From: Albugo candida
Taxonomy: Eukaryota > Oomycota > Peronosporomycetes > Albuginales > Albuginaceae
DNA length: 64,000 nucleotides
Direction of reading: 5' to 3'
Assembly (NCBI GenBank): GCA_905220665.1
Contig: CAJNAR010000176.1
Location: 124,001-188,000 of the forward strand
How positions within the stretch are numbered: position 1 is the stretch's first letter; each line of letters starts with the position of its first letter. The notes beneath the pieces were generated by a model. The model was not told the origin of the DNA. It saw only the letters and a program-made list of their open reading frames with translations, and ran no database searches. Below are positions 12,541 to 25,832 of the stretch, piece by piece. The position numbers and the translations under genes were made by a program.

Positions 12541-13560
12541 CATCAAACGGTCCGATAAATCATCAAAATAAATGAGATTTGGTTTTTTCTTTGTCGACAA
12601 AGATTTTACCTTGACATTCACAGTATCATATAATATCGTGTGCTGCCGCTGTATAGCCAAGGAATAGAAATCTTTATTGTGCACGCTAACCTTATGCTGC
12701 ACTGCAAACTGATTTTATTACTTTGTAGCCAATTTAGTAATCTTTCTATCATCCATCACCGTATACATTCAGTAGATGTGATACATACTTTTTTACCGTA
12801 AATGGGTCATTTGACCAGTCTTCTCATACCCGGACAATCGGAGCGCCGGAATGACTGTGATCCTTTTGTGTATTTGATTAATAGGACGTGGCAGTCATCA
12901 ATCATTTTTACACACGTTCTATACTAGTACGCTTTACACACCTTGCCAAGGACGGCAAACAATTATTGGTCTCGTTGCGGGGACCAAGCACGTGCAGCAT
13001 CACAATAGCCAAATAGAAGCAGCTTGATACCGGTGAACTTCAAAATGACTTGCAGAAGATGAAGTGCACAGCATTGAACCGCACAAGGCTTGAGATTCGG
13101 ATTGAAAATGTAGCAAGATATTAGTGAGCAGCTGGACAATGACATGGCAGCAATTTGGTGTCTGTTCGGTGGAACTTGATCGAAATACGCGTCCTATTGC
13201 AATTGCGAATGACGAAAAATCGTTTTCCTAACGACGAGAAGCGGATCCAAAGTCAGAACAACGTGGAGAACTCGAGCGGTTACCTCGAAACCAAAGGATG
13301 CCTCGTACGTGTCAAATGATACGTTTGATTCTTGTAGGATGACTCGACTGCGATTCTGCAGGTACTTGAGAAAAAGCACACGGGTCATTGTCTAAAGGAT
13401 TGAAGACTCAAAGACACGACAAAGTCGGGGTTTAAGTGCATACCAGGACCGACTGCAAGCTGGAAGATGTCCAGTAAGAGATGACTTCAGACAGCGGAAT
13501 CAGAATATCGAGATCAATCTTGAACAACCAGAGCTAATTGTTGAACGCAAATACACTGAC
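12541..13560. other. 3' flank of protease-like pseudogene; no gene
   Basis: Alignable with 31458-32230, for example 'gtgatccttttgtgtatttgattaat' near 12860 against 31780. No conserved frame. Confidence 0.4.
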
Positions 13561-13610
13561 ATATATGGCCATACGAGCACCAAATCAGCTTTTTTCAAGC
13601 ATACATAAAT

Positions 13611-14131
13611 GGGCACGTGCTTGGGCTGGCAATTATTTGGGCGGTATACAATCTGGCATTTACTGCTACATAATGGGAATAGGGCGCTATTTTTGATTTC
13701 GTTTTAGAAACCCGGTGCGAGAATAACTCTTCGTACAATCATGCAAATAGATTCTGGCTGTTTTACACGTGCTCGGTTATGTCTTTTTTCATAAAAGAAG
13801 CGAAGTAAGATAGGAGAGTAACATTCATGCCACAGAGAGCCACAGTCCGCAAGTGGTTTATTCATATATCAACTACAGGAATGGTGATAAGCATGCGATG
13901 AAAGCGTAAAAATTGTGTTCACTATTGAAACAAGAGAACGCTACCGTTGTGTAAATATAGTCAACCAAGTGATATCGCAGAAAGAATCAAATGTCAAGTG
14001 CGATATTAGTGTGTGTTTGCTTGTGATTATGGTTCCGAGAACATCGCCAAACGCGGAGGGAAAATAGCACGTGACGAGTCGTCAGACGAGAGCGGTGTTG
14101 TTTCCGTCTCTTATGTTTGTCTTCAATGTTA
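13611..14131. repeat. High-identity tract, copy 1 (partner 17187-17711)
   Basis: About 520 bp nearly identical to 17187-17711 (long exact runs, for example from 'cacgtgctcggttatg' through 'aaaatagcacgtgacgag'). The sequence beyond this tract is much more diverged. This suggests recent gene conversion or a recent local copy. Confidence 0.7.
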
Positions 14132-16179
14132 CTTAGTTTATGAGGAAATCATCCGATGAGCTCGCTTGGGTCCTACTGATGTAGTTTAGATTCCAAAAGT
14201 GGGAATAAATGACAAGAATCATGGCTTGATTTATGGATTGATCACTGATACGTTATCGTACCATTAGTAATACAACCGATGCAAAGAGACTGATCAACTG
14301 CGCCTTACAATTATTCGCACCTTCTCGACTGTGACGAATTTAGAAGGATTCATAAAGATGACCATTATTTTTTGAAGTATAACGAGCACTCAAACGAAAG
14401 AACGATCTATTTCATGAAAATTAACTCTTGCACTTCCCAAAATATCGCTCCGATCAAGCATGCATCATTTACTGCACCAAATGCTCACGCTAATATTGCT
14501 TTTCCTACGAAGGAAAAAAGAATTTTTATTGTATACGGCTCTCCTATCAAGTGGACTTTTGAACGTCAGCAATCTCCCACAGTTTTGATCTCCCTCTCCC
14601 TCCTAGATTGTCTCTGGTACCGACTCGTTCGTTTGTCTTCAAGAAGTCAAAGCGGCCTCGCACATTGCAAAAAAACTCAAGCATAAAATCTTCAAGAACG
14701 CTGTGTACATGTCCGAGATCAAGCGAGTGGAACAATGCACTAGGATTAGAATCGAAATGAGAAAAAGGGCCATGATTGCTCTTTTATGTTGATCCATACT
14801 TCTTTACACTATGTGGACCTGAGTTATCGATGTTTTGGTAGCGACATATCAGATACGAGCTTACAACTTTAAAGGAGTACATTTGTATAAGCCAACATTC
14901 TCATGTCAAGAATCACGCAGACTACAACAGACGTAGTGTTGATGTGACATCTGAATCAACAACTAATGGATCAGAATTGGAACTTCACTCTCTGTATATC
15001 AATAAACAATGATAGCAATACATAGCTGCCTGCTAATAGGTAAGAAAATTGTAAAAGTTAACGAGATAGTAGCTCGTTTGCATGGATCAAAGCCGTGCGT
15101 CCCCACCCATACGATGAAATTAATCACTAACAACAAATAATTGGGATTTCTTATCACGAAACAGTAAACCGAACAAGAAAAACCCGAACCATATCTTTGA
15201 GATATAATTTGGTGCACTTATAAGCAAAAGCGAGGAGTCAACATAAGACGTATCGAATTTATTGCCATTACTATCGCAACCTGACATCAGGTGAGGATTC
15301 CTACCGCGGAACGAAATAGGAAAATATAAAGATGTCCGTTGTTTCGTTTCACAGCATTATTTTGTATTCCCGTGCTAATCCGCATGGTATTATATGATGA
15401 CAATGTATACCGCTTTCTGTCATTGGATGTAACGTTTTGACTCATTTTGCGCCATCATTTTGCAAGCTAACAAAAAGATAGAAGAGGTTTTGTTTCTAAA
15501 ATAGTGAGCATTCACCTATCTAATATTGTATCTCGCTTCGTGATGACTCACAGTCACACAGGACCGATAGCTACATGGATTAGCTTCTTTCAAGTGACAG
15601 TAAGATTACGACAGATAGCAACACCTTTAACCTTTAAAGATACCGAAACAAAGAAACACAACGCTGCTTTCTCTTACTGTAAAAGTATTGCTTCTATCGG
15701 ACGTATGATAGTTGTGAAACCTTCGCCTCTGTGAAGTCTTGCAAATTGGGGTGAGAAATATACAAGTTTGAAATTGACTTGAACCATTGGACAACTCTGG
15801 CTTAACCGTTGTTCCAAATAGCTCGTTCATGACGCAATGAGAAGCAGAGTGAAGTGTGATAGCACAGGAACTGCTGTCATGTACAGGCTTTGGTGGGCGC
15901 CACTGTGTTAGGAAAACGAGGAGTGACCTCTGTGATACTTTGTCAAAGCGAGTCAATAGACTATCGTTCTACGTCTTTTACTGACCCAGTATCAATATTG
16001 CGCGCCAAGAATCAACAAACGCGGAGGGAACGCTTTGTATCTATGTCCATTTTGATCCAAAAGCGGACAAGAAGAAGGTCTGTTTGAAAGTTTGGTTGGT
16101 TGCGTGCGTAAAGAGACTAATACAAGACAAAGACATGATTTTTTTTGGAAAATTGTCTCATTTGCAAAGATTGGACACC
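14132..16179. repeat. Unit U and 3' flank of B2; no gene
   Basis: Aligns with 2.6-4.19 kb. Near 15290, 'ggtgaggattcc.accgc.gaa.gaaatagga' matches 3458. Short frames are not conserved. Confidence 0.45.
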
Positions 16180-16803
16180 TCACTTCTCAAATCTACTCGT
16201 ACGATTCCCAGATGTGAAACCATCACAGGCAACGATAGAATGAATCTTGTCCATTTCAAGACAAAGTTTTGTTGTGTCTTCGTACCTGATGTATGGACCC
16301 TTCGATTCAGCAATACAATTTTCAAGAGACGGAGAGTATGTGATGTTGAACGGAAATCCGTCTTTATAAAGGAACGCCACATTCCGGAACAGGTTCCCTT
16401 TATTCTCGCAAGTGGGAGTTGCCAATTTATTAGTCTGCTCACACTGTGTTCCAGTGCTACATCCATTTATTGTGGTAAAACCAGGGTCAATTTTCGGAAA
16501 TTCTTCTCCGTAAATACTGCTTCCTGCTCCAGTAGTAAACTCTGCTTTGCCGGTGTCCACGTTAAAGAATTCGCATTTGACTTTTTCCCCTAGGCTTGTT
16601 TCAAGGATGTTGTATGCATTCGCACCTAACACCTCCATTGAAAGGACATTGTCGCACATGCAGACGTTGTCTGCAAGTATTGTAAGCATACTTTCAGGGT
16701 TCGTGATTCTGACTGAGGTGTGAGGATAACGAGTGACATGTTTCGGCGTAATGCCCGTTAGAGAAAGAATGATTGAAATGACTTGGAAATTCCGGTTGGA
16801 CAT
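16180..16803 (-). CDS. Secreted Cys-rich family protein, subfamily B copy B2
   Basis: 207 residues, the only intact subfamily B member here. The start at 16803 is fixed by the initiator 26-43 bp upstream and by MSN in the broken copy B1. A signal-type hydrophobic segment (MSNRNFQVISIILSLTGITP) is followed by ADNVCMCDNVLSM and GANAYNILE, then VKCEFFNV, GAGSSIYG, INGCSTGTQCEQ, PTCENKG, LENCIAES, KLCLEMD, ACDGF and the terminal SGNRTSRFEK. About ten cysteines and several N-x-S/T sequons (for example NITY, GNRTS). Compared with subfamily A it lacks the WCC-Q-C cluster and the CxxC motif near the end. Function unrecognised; secreted effector is an inference. Confidence 0.75.
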   Translation of the reverse strand: MSNRNFQVISIILSLTGITPKHVTRYPHTSVRITNPESMLTILADNVCMCDNVLSMEVLGANAYNILETSLGEKVKCEFFNVDTGKAEFTTGAGSSIYGEEFPKIDPGFTTINGCSTGTQCEQTNKLATPTCENKGNLFRNVAFLYKDGFPFNITYSPSLENCIAESKGPYIRYEDTTKLCLEMDKIHSIVACDGFTSGNRTSRFEK

Positions 16804-16828
16804 TGCGATGGTTGTTGTGCTCTTGAGA

Positions 16829-16846
16829 TGTGATCAAAGAATGAGA
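16829..16846 (-). promoter_or_regulatory. Oomycete-type initiator of copy B2
   Basis: The minus strand reads TCTCATTCTTTGATCACA. Same distance to the ATG as in the other family members. Confidence 0.55.
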
Positions 16847-16931
16847 TAACGTCGTGTCTACCAAGCGCGTGGGTGGCCAAGAAACATACGGTTTGAAAAG
16901 TTACAAGCTTCTGGTATAGTACATCAACTCC

Positions 16932-16943
16932 GTGACTCACAAA
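16932..16943 (-). promoter_or_regulatory. Shared upstream motif, copy B2
   Basis: TTTGTGAGTCAC on the minus strand, about 86 bp upstream of the initiator; identical to copies B0 and A1. Confidence 0.5.
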
Positions 16944-16949
16944 CGTATT

Positions 16950-18779
16950 TATACAAGAGACAGTATGTAAGTGTTAGTGTGCTCGCCCAAATACAAAAGC
17001 TGTGTATAAAATGCATGATCATTATTCAAACCATGTTTGGAACGCCTAGCAATTATTGAGGGTGACATGACAAGAAATGGTAGTATTGTAAATGTTAAAG
17101 ACATGTTTTCCTTTAGAGTATGAAAACACTTGAGTTAGTAATGTTTACCGTGTCGGGCTGGTAATGATTACATTTTTGGTTGGTAATGGGCACGTACTTG
17201 GGTTGGCAATTATTTGCACGGTATGAAATCTGGCATTTACTGCTACATAATGGGAAATAGGGCGCAATTTTGCTTTATTTAGAAATCCGGTACGAGAGTA
17301 ACTCTTCATACAATCATGCAAATAGATTCTGGCTGTTTTACACGTGCTCGGTTATGTCTTTTTTCATAAAAGAAGCGAAGTAAGATAGAAGAGGAACATT
17401 CATGCCACAGAGAGCCACAGTCCGCAAGTGGTTTATTCATATATCAACTACAGGAATGGTCATAAGTATGCGATGAAAGCGTAAAAATTGTTTTCACATT
17501 TTGAAATAAGAGAACGCTACCGTTGTGTAAATATAACCAATCATCTGATATCGCAGAAAGAATCAAATGTCAAGTGCGATATTAGTGTGTGTTTGCTTGT
17601 GATTATGGTTCCGAGAACATCGTCGAACGCGGAGGGAAAATAGCACGTGACGAGTCGTCAGACGAGAGCGGTGTTGTTTCCGTCTCTTATGTTTGTCTTC
17701 AATGCTACTTAGGTTATAGGGAATTTATCGATGAGATCCTTCAACTTATATTCTCAACTACTGATCAATTTTCGAATCCGGAAAGGCGAAAAGCGACGAC
17801 AAGAAGAAAAGCTTAATTCATTGGTGTGACACTGATACATTATCGTACCAATGCTAACGCATCCGATGCAAAGAGAACCGATAAAATACGGCAAACAATC
17901 ATTAGGACCTACTCAACCGTGACAATTTCAAAAGGATTTATAAGAAGAATTGGTTATGATGACCACAATCTTCCAATTATAACGAATACTCACACGGAAA
18001 GCGCGACCTCTTAGCAAAAATTGTAGCTGCTGCATTGCTCAAAGTATCACTCCCGACCAAACATGCATCATTTTCTGATGGAATGGTCGCTCTGATATTG
18101 CTTTCGCTAAAGAAAAACAACTCTTTTTGGATGATACGGCTCACCTCTAAACTGGTCTTTTGCCCGCCAGCATTCTCCAGCAGTTTGATCCACTCCTCTT
18201 TCCTTGAGTGTCTGTTGTACCGACTCTTTCGTTCCTCTTCCAAGGGATTTGAAGCAGCCTCACAGATCGCAAACAGTGCACTAACGTTTCCCTGCGGTGA
18301 TAGTCGTCTTTACCACAAGGATTAGGATCGATATGCCATCACTCTTCTATTATGTTTAACCATCATTCATTACACTAGGTGGACGCAAGCTATCGCTTAA
18401 GTGCGTGTTCTGAGAGTTTTCGTAAACATCATCACCATTTTTTATAAGCTCAAATGCTCATCTCCAAAATCAAGCACAGTAAAACAGAAGGAACGTTGAT
18501 ATGACAGCTATATCAAAAACTAATGGATCAGGGTTGGAACGTCGTTGTGTGTACACAAAGCAACAATGATAGCAATCCAAAGGTGACTTCTCCAATAGGT
18601 AAAAAATATAAAAGGAATCGACAAAGAAGCACATTTGTATGGATCAGGTAAGGGCCTCTATATCATTAAGAAATAATCACTGACTGCTCTGGATACCTAG
18701 TCTATGAAATAACAAATATACATATAAGAACGTTTTAAGAGAATAGCTGTGAAAGATGATAAAATGTCTTCTCGTCGAA
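16950..18779. repeat. Unit U flank of copy B2; no gene
   Basis: Conserved flank containing the high-identity tract 17187-17711. Two frames at 17589-17816 (+) and 17977-18243 (-) exist, but counterparts at 14.0 and 14.5 kb are interrupted or diverged, so coding is not supported. Confidence 0.5.
17187..17711. repeat. High-identity tract, copy 2 (partner 13611-14131)
   Basis: See 13611-14131. Confidence 0.7.
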
Positions 18780-21700
18780 AGCCCTGTATTGCGGTAGCCT
18801 CAATACCACCGGAGAACAAGACTGGGTCTATCGCGTAAGAATTTTACCACTTACCGTGATTTGCATGTGGATGTTCCTAACACTAGGCTGAACAAAGTTA
18901 TCCAAACAGTACTAAGCTTCGAGTTGCATCTCAACTTGCTGGTGCCGTACCTGAGTAATGATCTCAACTTCTGAAAAATCCTCGAATGATCCCTACGTTA
19001 CGAGTTGATTCAGCGAGTAGAAAGCGGAATTCGTTCGTCTCGATCGTACACTATCTTCGAAAGTACCGCATGTGCGCAGTGAACGCGGTATAAACCACGG
19101 AAAGTGCTGCAACTGTCGGAGTTGCTGATCTATGATCGAACAAACGACGATTCCAATATATATCCAGACGAAGTGTAATGTCCCACCTTGCAATGCAAGC
19201 CAAAAACCTGATATAATGTGCTGATATTATTCCAATGCCGGCCGTAATGCTGGCTAATTGCACATTCAATTTGTGACCAACGTGGTCGAGAGGAAAAAGT
19301 GATTCAAACGAGGTATTGTCTCCCTCTAAAATTGTGTAGTGCGATCGCACTCTAGAAAGAGATTTGATCGGATTTCACTGTCCCACACGAAGACCGCGGT
19401 CACAAAATAATGGTGGGATGAACATTCTCTAAGATAAAGAAACGTGATCGAACTGGCAACATCCCAAAGGCCAGACGAAACTATATAGATCTTCGAAAAT
19501 CGGTAAAGGCACGTATTCGAGGATACCGTGACGTAGCCATGAACGTTCCAACCGTTCTGAATCCAGTGCGTCCGATCTTTCCCGTGATGACGAATTTGTC
19601 AACAATCGGTCACACTTGGTTGATTGGAAAGGTTTCCGGACAATCCGTGACAGTTTAGAGTGTGAGATAAGCTGGGAATATAGCGAACTCTCCTTGCTTT
19701 GTACTCCCGCAGAAAATGGTCTACAACTTGTGTTTGGTTGAATATAAGTGATGAGACCAATTGTCGAGTGGATACGATAGGGTATTTGAGTGCCTTTATT
19801 GTAACGTCTACTCAGAGATTTTTGTTCAGCCGTGTCCGATGTGTTCAGCTCTTCGTCGTTGTAATAGTTGGCGACGAAATCTTCATTCGTTGGCCATGTG
19901 TCGCTTCCTCTAAAAAGGTCTAATAGACTTCGGCTGTCCAAAAGTGTAGCAAATGCTTTCGAAGCGTCCGATGTGATTCGTCCACCATGTGAAGATCGTA
20001 CCACGAACAGCACCTTCATACTTTAAATCTTGGTCGCAGTGAAACCACATCAAATGTACCATGTACTACTGACGGCCTTGTAGAACTTCCAGATCTGATA
20101 GTTTAATGCTCCAATCCATCTGATGCCACATTTAGATGCTTGTTTTCATCACCAAGTGGATGTGCTCTCTCACTCTACCATTTACCATTTCGATGGGGTG
20201 AGATGGTAAATATATCCATCGGCTTGTGCCGTCCAAAGGAAGCTGGGATAAGCTGTAAGAATTCCGTCGAAGTAGTCATCCATCCCAGGAATAATTGTCA
20301 ACGTATTGGATGCGAGCTGCGGAAAAGGACCTGGATGTGTTGTAGCATCGGGAGTCCCACCAAAAAATAACTTGTAATCCACTACCTTGTCGACGAAGAT
20401 ATAAAAATGTTTTGCTGAGTAGGTGAACCTGCTTTGAATCGTTTTTCTCTTTCTGAACAGAAAACACTCAATTTACCACCCACTTTTGAATAGTCTTTGC
20501 TGGTATGTCCACGTGCAAAGTGTGATGTACAGACGTGACAACATCATCTTCTGCGCAACCAGTAGTCGACCAGGACCCTTTGTGCACGTCGAAAGCATGC
20601 CCCAAATGCGTCGTAAAGAACGTTTGTCGAGACTTGAACTAACAATCGATTGAATAGTTGTCTGGACGAAGGGAATACCCAAATACTTGACCGATCGTTC
20701 GGACCCATCATGGTCAAATTGAGAATACAAGGATACGATACGGTTTTATTCAACGAGGGCAAGGATATTTTTCTCAAGTTGTTTTCCCCACCAGATCCAT
20801 TACAAATAGCTCGAACGAGTTCAAGTTGAGTCAAATACCAATTAGTGTCTTTGAAGTAATGTCGAATATGTCCGCAAAAAAAAAAACTTCAGTTGCGACA
20901 GTCGCGCCATTAATCCAAATTTCATGCTCTTGATGTTGTCGAAGTAATTTTTTTAAAGTATCGCTCGTCATCAGAAAAAATAATGCTGAGAGAAGATCGC
21001 CTTGTTTCACTTCAGTTGTGGTGTAATGGACGGTGTGGTATTTCCATTAATCATCAACTGCACCTTCGTGTTATTGTTCAGAAGCGAAACCAGTCGATGA
21101 AACCTTTCCCAGCGCCCGGTTTTGAAAGGGTCAATCATAAACATCCAATCTAATCGATCATTGCTCTCTCAAAGTCGAGTAAAGTCGCATGCGCTTCATC
21201 TCCAGGATGAGTTACCAGTCTTGTATGTTGATGCATCGACCGTCCTCGCACAGATACTTTTTGATCTTGATTAAATCAATTTTGACAAGATGCGCTGCAA
21301 TAGATGCACCAATACTTTTGAATTTGCTTTTACACCGACTCAAAGTCGTTCGCTCGCTCGATAGTTGACAGGATCACCTCTTGGTTCTTTTTTGTACGAG
21401 AATGTTATTGCCGAGTGAGGTTGTGATCGAAGTATTGTACCTCTTTCCACCTATAATTAAGTTTCCGGATCAAGCTGATAAAATTCAGCTTGTAGTCCAT
21501 CCATACCAAGAGAAGAATCAATCCGTATGTGATAGATCTCTTCCGCCATCTTGGCCGTACTTAAGCGATTTTCGAGACGGTCTTGCTCATCTGACGCAAG
21601 GGAAACTTGAACCGACGCTAGAAGCATTTTTTTTACTTCTGTCCTATGGATTAGATGAGTCGGTTTGGAGCTATAGCGAGGTCCATGCCACCACCCCAAT

Positions 21701-22211
21701 GATCTTAAACGTCTCAAATATTATCCCTCTGGTCCGATGTCACGGTGACCCATTTTTTGGTGACATTTTCGATCGGCAGTCGACGACAAGAACTATCCGG
21801 ACGGCGAAAAAAATGCTTGGAAGAGTGCTCCAGATACCTCACATGGTGGTCGAAATTTTGAACAAAATTTTGAATTGTATGAGAGTCTATCTGATAAAAT
21901 GACGTGACTGATTGGTGTGCGATATCGAGCTGCTGTGGCTTTCCGAACACGCTGGGTAGACTCAATATCAAGTCGGCTGTCTTGTGATAACTTTTTTGGA
22001 GCTGGTTTTCTTCCAACTTTGCCACATGCAAATAGTCGTAAGGAACATTTCCAATATCTTAGCCGTGGAGATTGAGTTGGATTTGCAGTATTTTCTTTTT
22101 CTGCCACATGATCTCCCTCATGTCGTGAACGGAAATATTTAGTCCTTGTAAACCATATTGAAAAGCTCTTCCGACACGCAAATGAAATCTAGTCGAGTCT
22201 TTCGCGGTAAT
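18780..22211 (-). mobile_element. Degenerate LINE (L1/Tx1-like), remnant A2, 3' part
   Basis: Paralogue of the LINE at 6-9.2 kb. Minus-strand pieces: 21457-21717 encodes SLGMDGLQAEFYQL (the 'GPDGLPAEFY' region). 20473-20730 carries SVKYLGIPF followed by a W-rich stretch, typical of the region after the reverse-transcriptase domain in L1/Tx1 elements. Further fragments lie to about 19.0 kb. Stops and frameshifts are frequent. The Ty3 element at 22212-27782 splits this LINE from its 5' part. Confidence 0.65.
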
Positions 22212-22405
22212 TGTGAAGACTTGTTGTTCACTTAGTAAATCGGGAGACTGAATTCATATAGGTACTTAGTTCGCTACCCTGTGCTACCTCTAAGCCTATC
22301 ATTCTAGGTCCCTCTAGAATGTTCCTAATAAAGTCATCTTGTGACTTCATGGCCTATCTAGCATACAGTCAGCTCAGTCGTGTTGCCCGACTCGGCGGCA
22401 TGACA
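22212..22405 (-). repeat. 3' LTR of chromovirus
   Basis: On the minus strand it begins TGTCATGCC and ends TTCACA (TG...CA). Just inside it, a purine-rich tract (GTCCGGGGAGA on the minus strand) is the likely polypurine tract. Confidence 0.85.
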
Positions 22406-22496
22406 TCTCCCCGGACTTTACTTCGCGTTGGCAGTCTCGAACGGTCTGTAATAGTCGCTGCCAATGCGAAATGTGGCGGCTAGCTTTCTTGCGTTC

Positions 22497-22724
22497 CTAA
22501 GTACCATCGCACTCCGGAACGCCGTGCCATTTTACTTGCCATTCCACTTGGCGGCTGCGATGACGACGACGAAGCAACTTTTCCACAATGTGTAGTTCCT
22601 TCCCGGTATCTGGTTCTAGGATGGTTGGTGATGCTTTCGGAATCGGTCGTCCAGCGAACTCGGATGCATTCCACGTATATGGATAGAGTAGGTCGACGTC
22701 AAAGGATGGGTGCAGTCTCTTCAT
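22497..22724 (-). pseudogene. Chromodomain end of pol
   Basis: Contains LHPSFDVDLLYP, typical of the integrase C-terminus of chromoviruses, then IVEKLLRRR and QVEWQVKWHGVPE, matching the chromodomain pattern (acidic-V-E-x-L...W-x-V-K-W-x-G). A stop falls where the conserved Trp after the loop is expected. In chromoviruses this module targets integration to marked chromatin. Confidence 0.75.
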
Positions 22725-22816
22725 ATTTCACGGTAGCTTCAGTTTAGCTACATTCGGGTTGATCATCGAGATTATCTCAAACGGTCCAACCTTCTTTGCT
22801 GTGTGCTCGGCTTTCT

Positions 22817-24270
22817 TTAACTCAATGTGAGCGTTGACTGTTTGAGTGGAAGATTCTTGGTATCTAGCAAAACTAAGTCACCGACACTAAAGGCGAGGCT
22901 TGTTCTTTTCGAGTCATAGTACTTCTCCTGTCTCTCCTGGGCTTGTTCTTGATTTTCGCGTGCCTTACGCACTAGGTCTTGGCGATCCTTGGCGAACTTT
23001 GAGGCAAACACTGAGATGGGTTGTGGATTCATATCATCATAGTCTTTGTATTCGTGAGAAATCATATTGGATACTTTTTTTCCGGTATCAATCTCAAACG
23101 GGGTGAGCTTAGTAGACGCGTTTACTGAAGTGGCGTGCGCGTATTCTACCGTGCCAAGTAACTTGGCCCAAATTTCTCCATTGCATGATACTAAGCAGCG
23201 TAAAGCGTCTTCTAACACCAAGTTTTGGCGTTCTATTTGTCCATCCTCTTGCGCTCTATGAGCCGTCGTCATGCTTAGCTTGACACCCATCATGGTCATT
23301 AGAGATTTCCAAAACTTTGCCGTGAACTTCGGATCCCGATCGCTGGTGATAACCTTCGGCAGTCCATGATGTCGAACTACGGCATAGAAATATAACTTGG
23401 CGGTGTTTTTAGAATCTACAGTCTTATACGTTGGCGCATAGATTGGTCTCTTGACTTGTCTACGACAACGCGAATAGCATCGTACCCTTCCGACACGGGT
23501 AGTCCAGTAATGAAATCCATTGACACTACTTCCCAGCATTTTTCCGGAATGGGTATAGGTATCATTAATCTTTTCTTTAGCTGGTTGTTTGACTTCCATC
23601 GAGCGCATGTTTCACATGTCTCGACGTACTTGTGCACCGTCTCCAGTATCTCCGTCCAGTAGTACCATTGCTTCAACTTCATGTAAATTCTGCGAAATCC
23701 TGGATGTGCTGCTGTGGCTGCATCATAAAACTCGTATAGAATCTTCGTCTTTACTTCCGGCATGTCTGGAATGCATATTTGCTGCATTGCATCATCTTGC
23801 TTTAGATATATGAGTCCTTTGTCGATTATGAAGCTGTTTTTCGGCTGCTTTGTTGTCCAGATATTGTTGAAAAACTTATCTTTGCGATAGCCCTGCTGAA
23901 TCGCTTTACGCACTTTATCGTTGATATGGGCGCGCACAACATGAAACTCAGCGTTGTGGATTTGCTCTTGCGCGACTCCTATCGGACGACTCTCCCGCCT
24001 CAATTGCACATCGTCGAGTAAGAGTTGGGAGACATTCAGTGGAATGTACTGAATGAACGCAGCGTCAACCATGTGCGTATCCAAAAGAGTGAAGTGTTGC
24101 TTGAAGTCCTCTGCACAATCATGTACCACGTACGACATATCGGGAACATGGTCCGTAGGCACCTCTGATCCGTTGGAATCCTCTCCCAACACGGTCGGAC
24201 GAGATAATGCGTCATCCACCACATTGAGCCGTTCTTTGAGATGATGTAAGACAAAGTCAGACTGGAAAAA
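22817..24270 (-). pseudogene. Integrase of chromovirus pol
   Basis: The zinc-binding N-terminus shows AAHPGFRR and CETCARWK. The catalytic core shows VVSMDFITGLPV (first Asp), VITSDRDPKF (second Asp) and AQEDGQIERQN (Glu), so the D-D-E triad residues remain. The pieces are split over two frames (23416-24435 and 22817-23608). Confidence 0.85.
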
Positions 24271-25830
24271 GAACGTTAACATACGAGCCATCTTTGGAGA
24301 CACTTCGGGATGGTGGAGCATCCACATGCACGCAGAATTGTCTGTTAGACTGAAAAGTGTCTTCCGTGGAAATAGGGACGCCATTTTTCGAGCGCAGTCT
24401 TGATAGGTAACAGCTCTTTCTCGTGAGCTGACCAATTTAGTTCATGTGGGCCTAGATGTTTCGACTAAAACTCAATGGCGTGGTCGTTGCCGTTGATACG
24501 TTGCGAAAGAACACAACCCATGCAAAACACTGAAGCATCCGTTGTTACGATGAAAGGGTGAGTAAAGTGTGGCAATTTGAGCGTCGGTGACTGTTGAAGT
24601 GCGAGCTTCAACGCGTTAAACGCCTTTTGCTGATCTTCTCCCCAGTTCCATTGAGCATCTTGTTTGGTTAACTCTCGAACAGGACGCGATAGTCGTGCAA
24701 AATTGCAGATGAAACGTCGGTAATGTCCAGCTAGTTCCAGAAAACTCAGCAATTTTTTGCGACACGAAGGTGTTTGGGACGTTGCGATAAAATCTGTTTT
24801 CTTAGGGTCGACGCGTAGACCAGCTTCGGGAACCATATGCCCTAAGAATGCGATTTCTTTGCGAGCAAATGCACATTTGGAGGGTCGAGCGTAAAGCTTC
24901 TTCTTGCGCAACAATTCGCATACTGCACGAACGTGGCCGACGTGGTCCTCCATTGTACGGGAGAAGATGCATATGTCGTCCAGATACACGACAACGAATG
25001 TGCCTAGCTTATCGAACAACGTTTGCATAAGACGCGACCAAACCCCAGGCTTTCCTGATAACCCCATTGGTGCTACACACCATTTATACGTTTCTTTGTG
25101 GGTTCAGAAAGCCGTATAGGGTCGACTTGATGGCAAAACTACCATTTGATGGTACCCTTGAGCAAGGTCGAGAAGTGTAAAATACTTGCATCCAACCATG
25201 CGGTCGAATAGTTCGATTAACGGCAAAAGAATTTTTGTCACGACTGACATGATATTCACATAGCGGTAGTCAATTACCCAGCGAATTGAAATCTTCCAAT
25301 TTTCGCTTCAGAGCCATTCGGCGCGTTTTGGGAACTTTCGGGTTGTGGGAACTTTCCGTTTGTGGGATCTTTCTTTGGGATTCCAAAATATTGGAGACCC
25401 ATGGCGAGTTGGATACTTTCTTTTATCCTTTTCGTACATTCTCTTCAACGAATTGCTGTAGTGCGTATTGCTCAACCTTCAAAAGACGGAAGGGAGCACG
25501 GGAGCTCGGCACCGCATCAGGCTTTATATGCACTTCGAAGTTCACTGATCGCTTTGGAGGCATTTCATTCGGCAGTTGTTCTTGAAATACGTCCTTGTAC
25601 TCGACCAGAACTGGTTTTAACTCCTGCGATATTTCAGATGGTTCTACGTTGATAACCTTCAGCTGATATATCTCCTCATATGCTCCGCTGTTCAGCTTCT
25701 CTTGGAAGGTAGGACCATCCACGTCTTCGAACTTCGTGTGGGCTTTAACTTCAATATGTTGCGATCTCCAATCAATCCGTGGGTTGTACTTAGTAAACCA
25801 TGGTTGACCAAATATCAAGTCATGCGTATC
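24270..25830 (-). pseudogene. Reverse transcriptase and RNase H of chromovirus pol
   Basis: The N-terminal part (to 25423) contains DLIFGQPWFTKYNPRIDW and SVNFEVHIKPDA, then SSRAPFRL. The catalytic part (24465-25067) has VVVYLDDICIFS with the Y-x-D-D box intact, FLGHMV, then the tether and RNase H start (FIVTTDASVFCMG). The RNase H end runs to about 24270 (LTDNSACMWML, VVDDALSRP). The pieces lie in three frames and the segment around 25.07-25.42 kb is closed. Confidence 0.9.
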
Positions 25831-25832
25831 CG

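Larger units (their letters stand above)
2170..13560. repeat. Segmental duplication, copy 1 (about 11 kb)
   Basis: This interval is colinear with 13611-32230: unit U, broken B gene, unit U, LINE remnant, aspartic-protease-like pseudogene, 3' flank. Matching ends include 2170 against 13611 and 'gagatcaatcttgaa' near 13510 against 32180. Divergence is substantial (roughly a fifth to a quarter of bases by eye), so the duplication is not recent. Confidence 0.7.

Noticed and set aside
16084..16593. 169-codon plus-strand frame
   Set aside because: Antisense to gene B2, which has signal peptide, promoter and family conservation.
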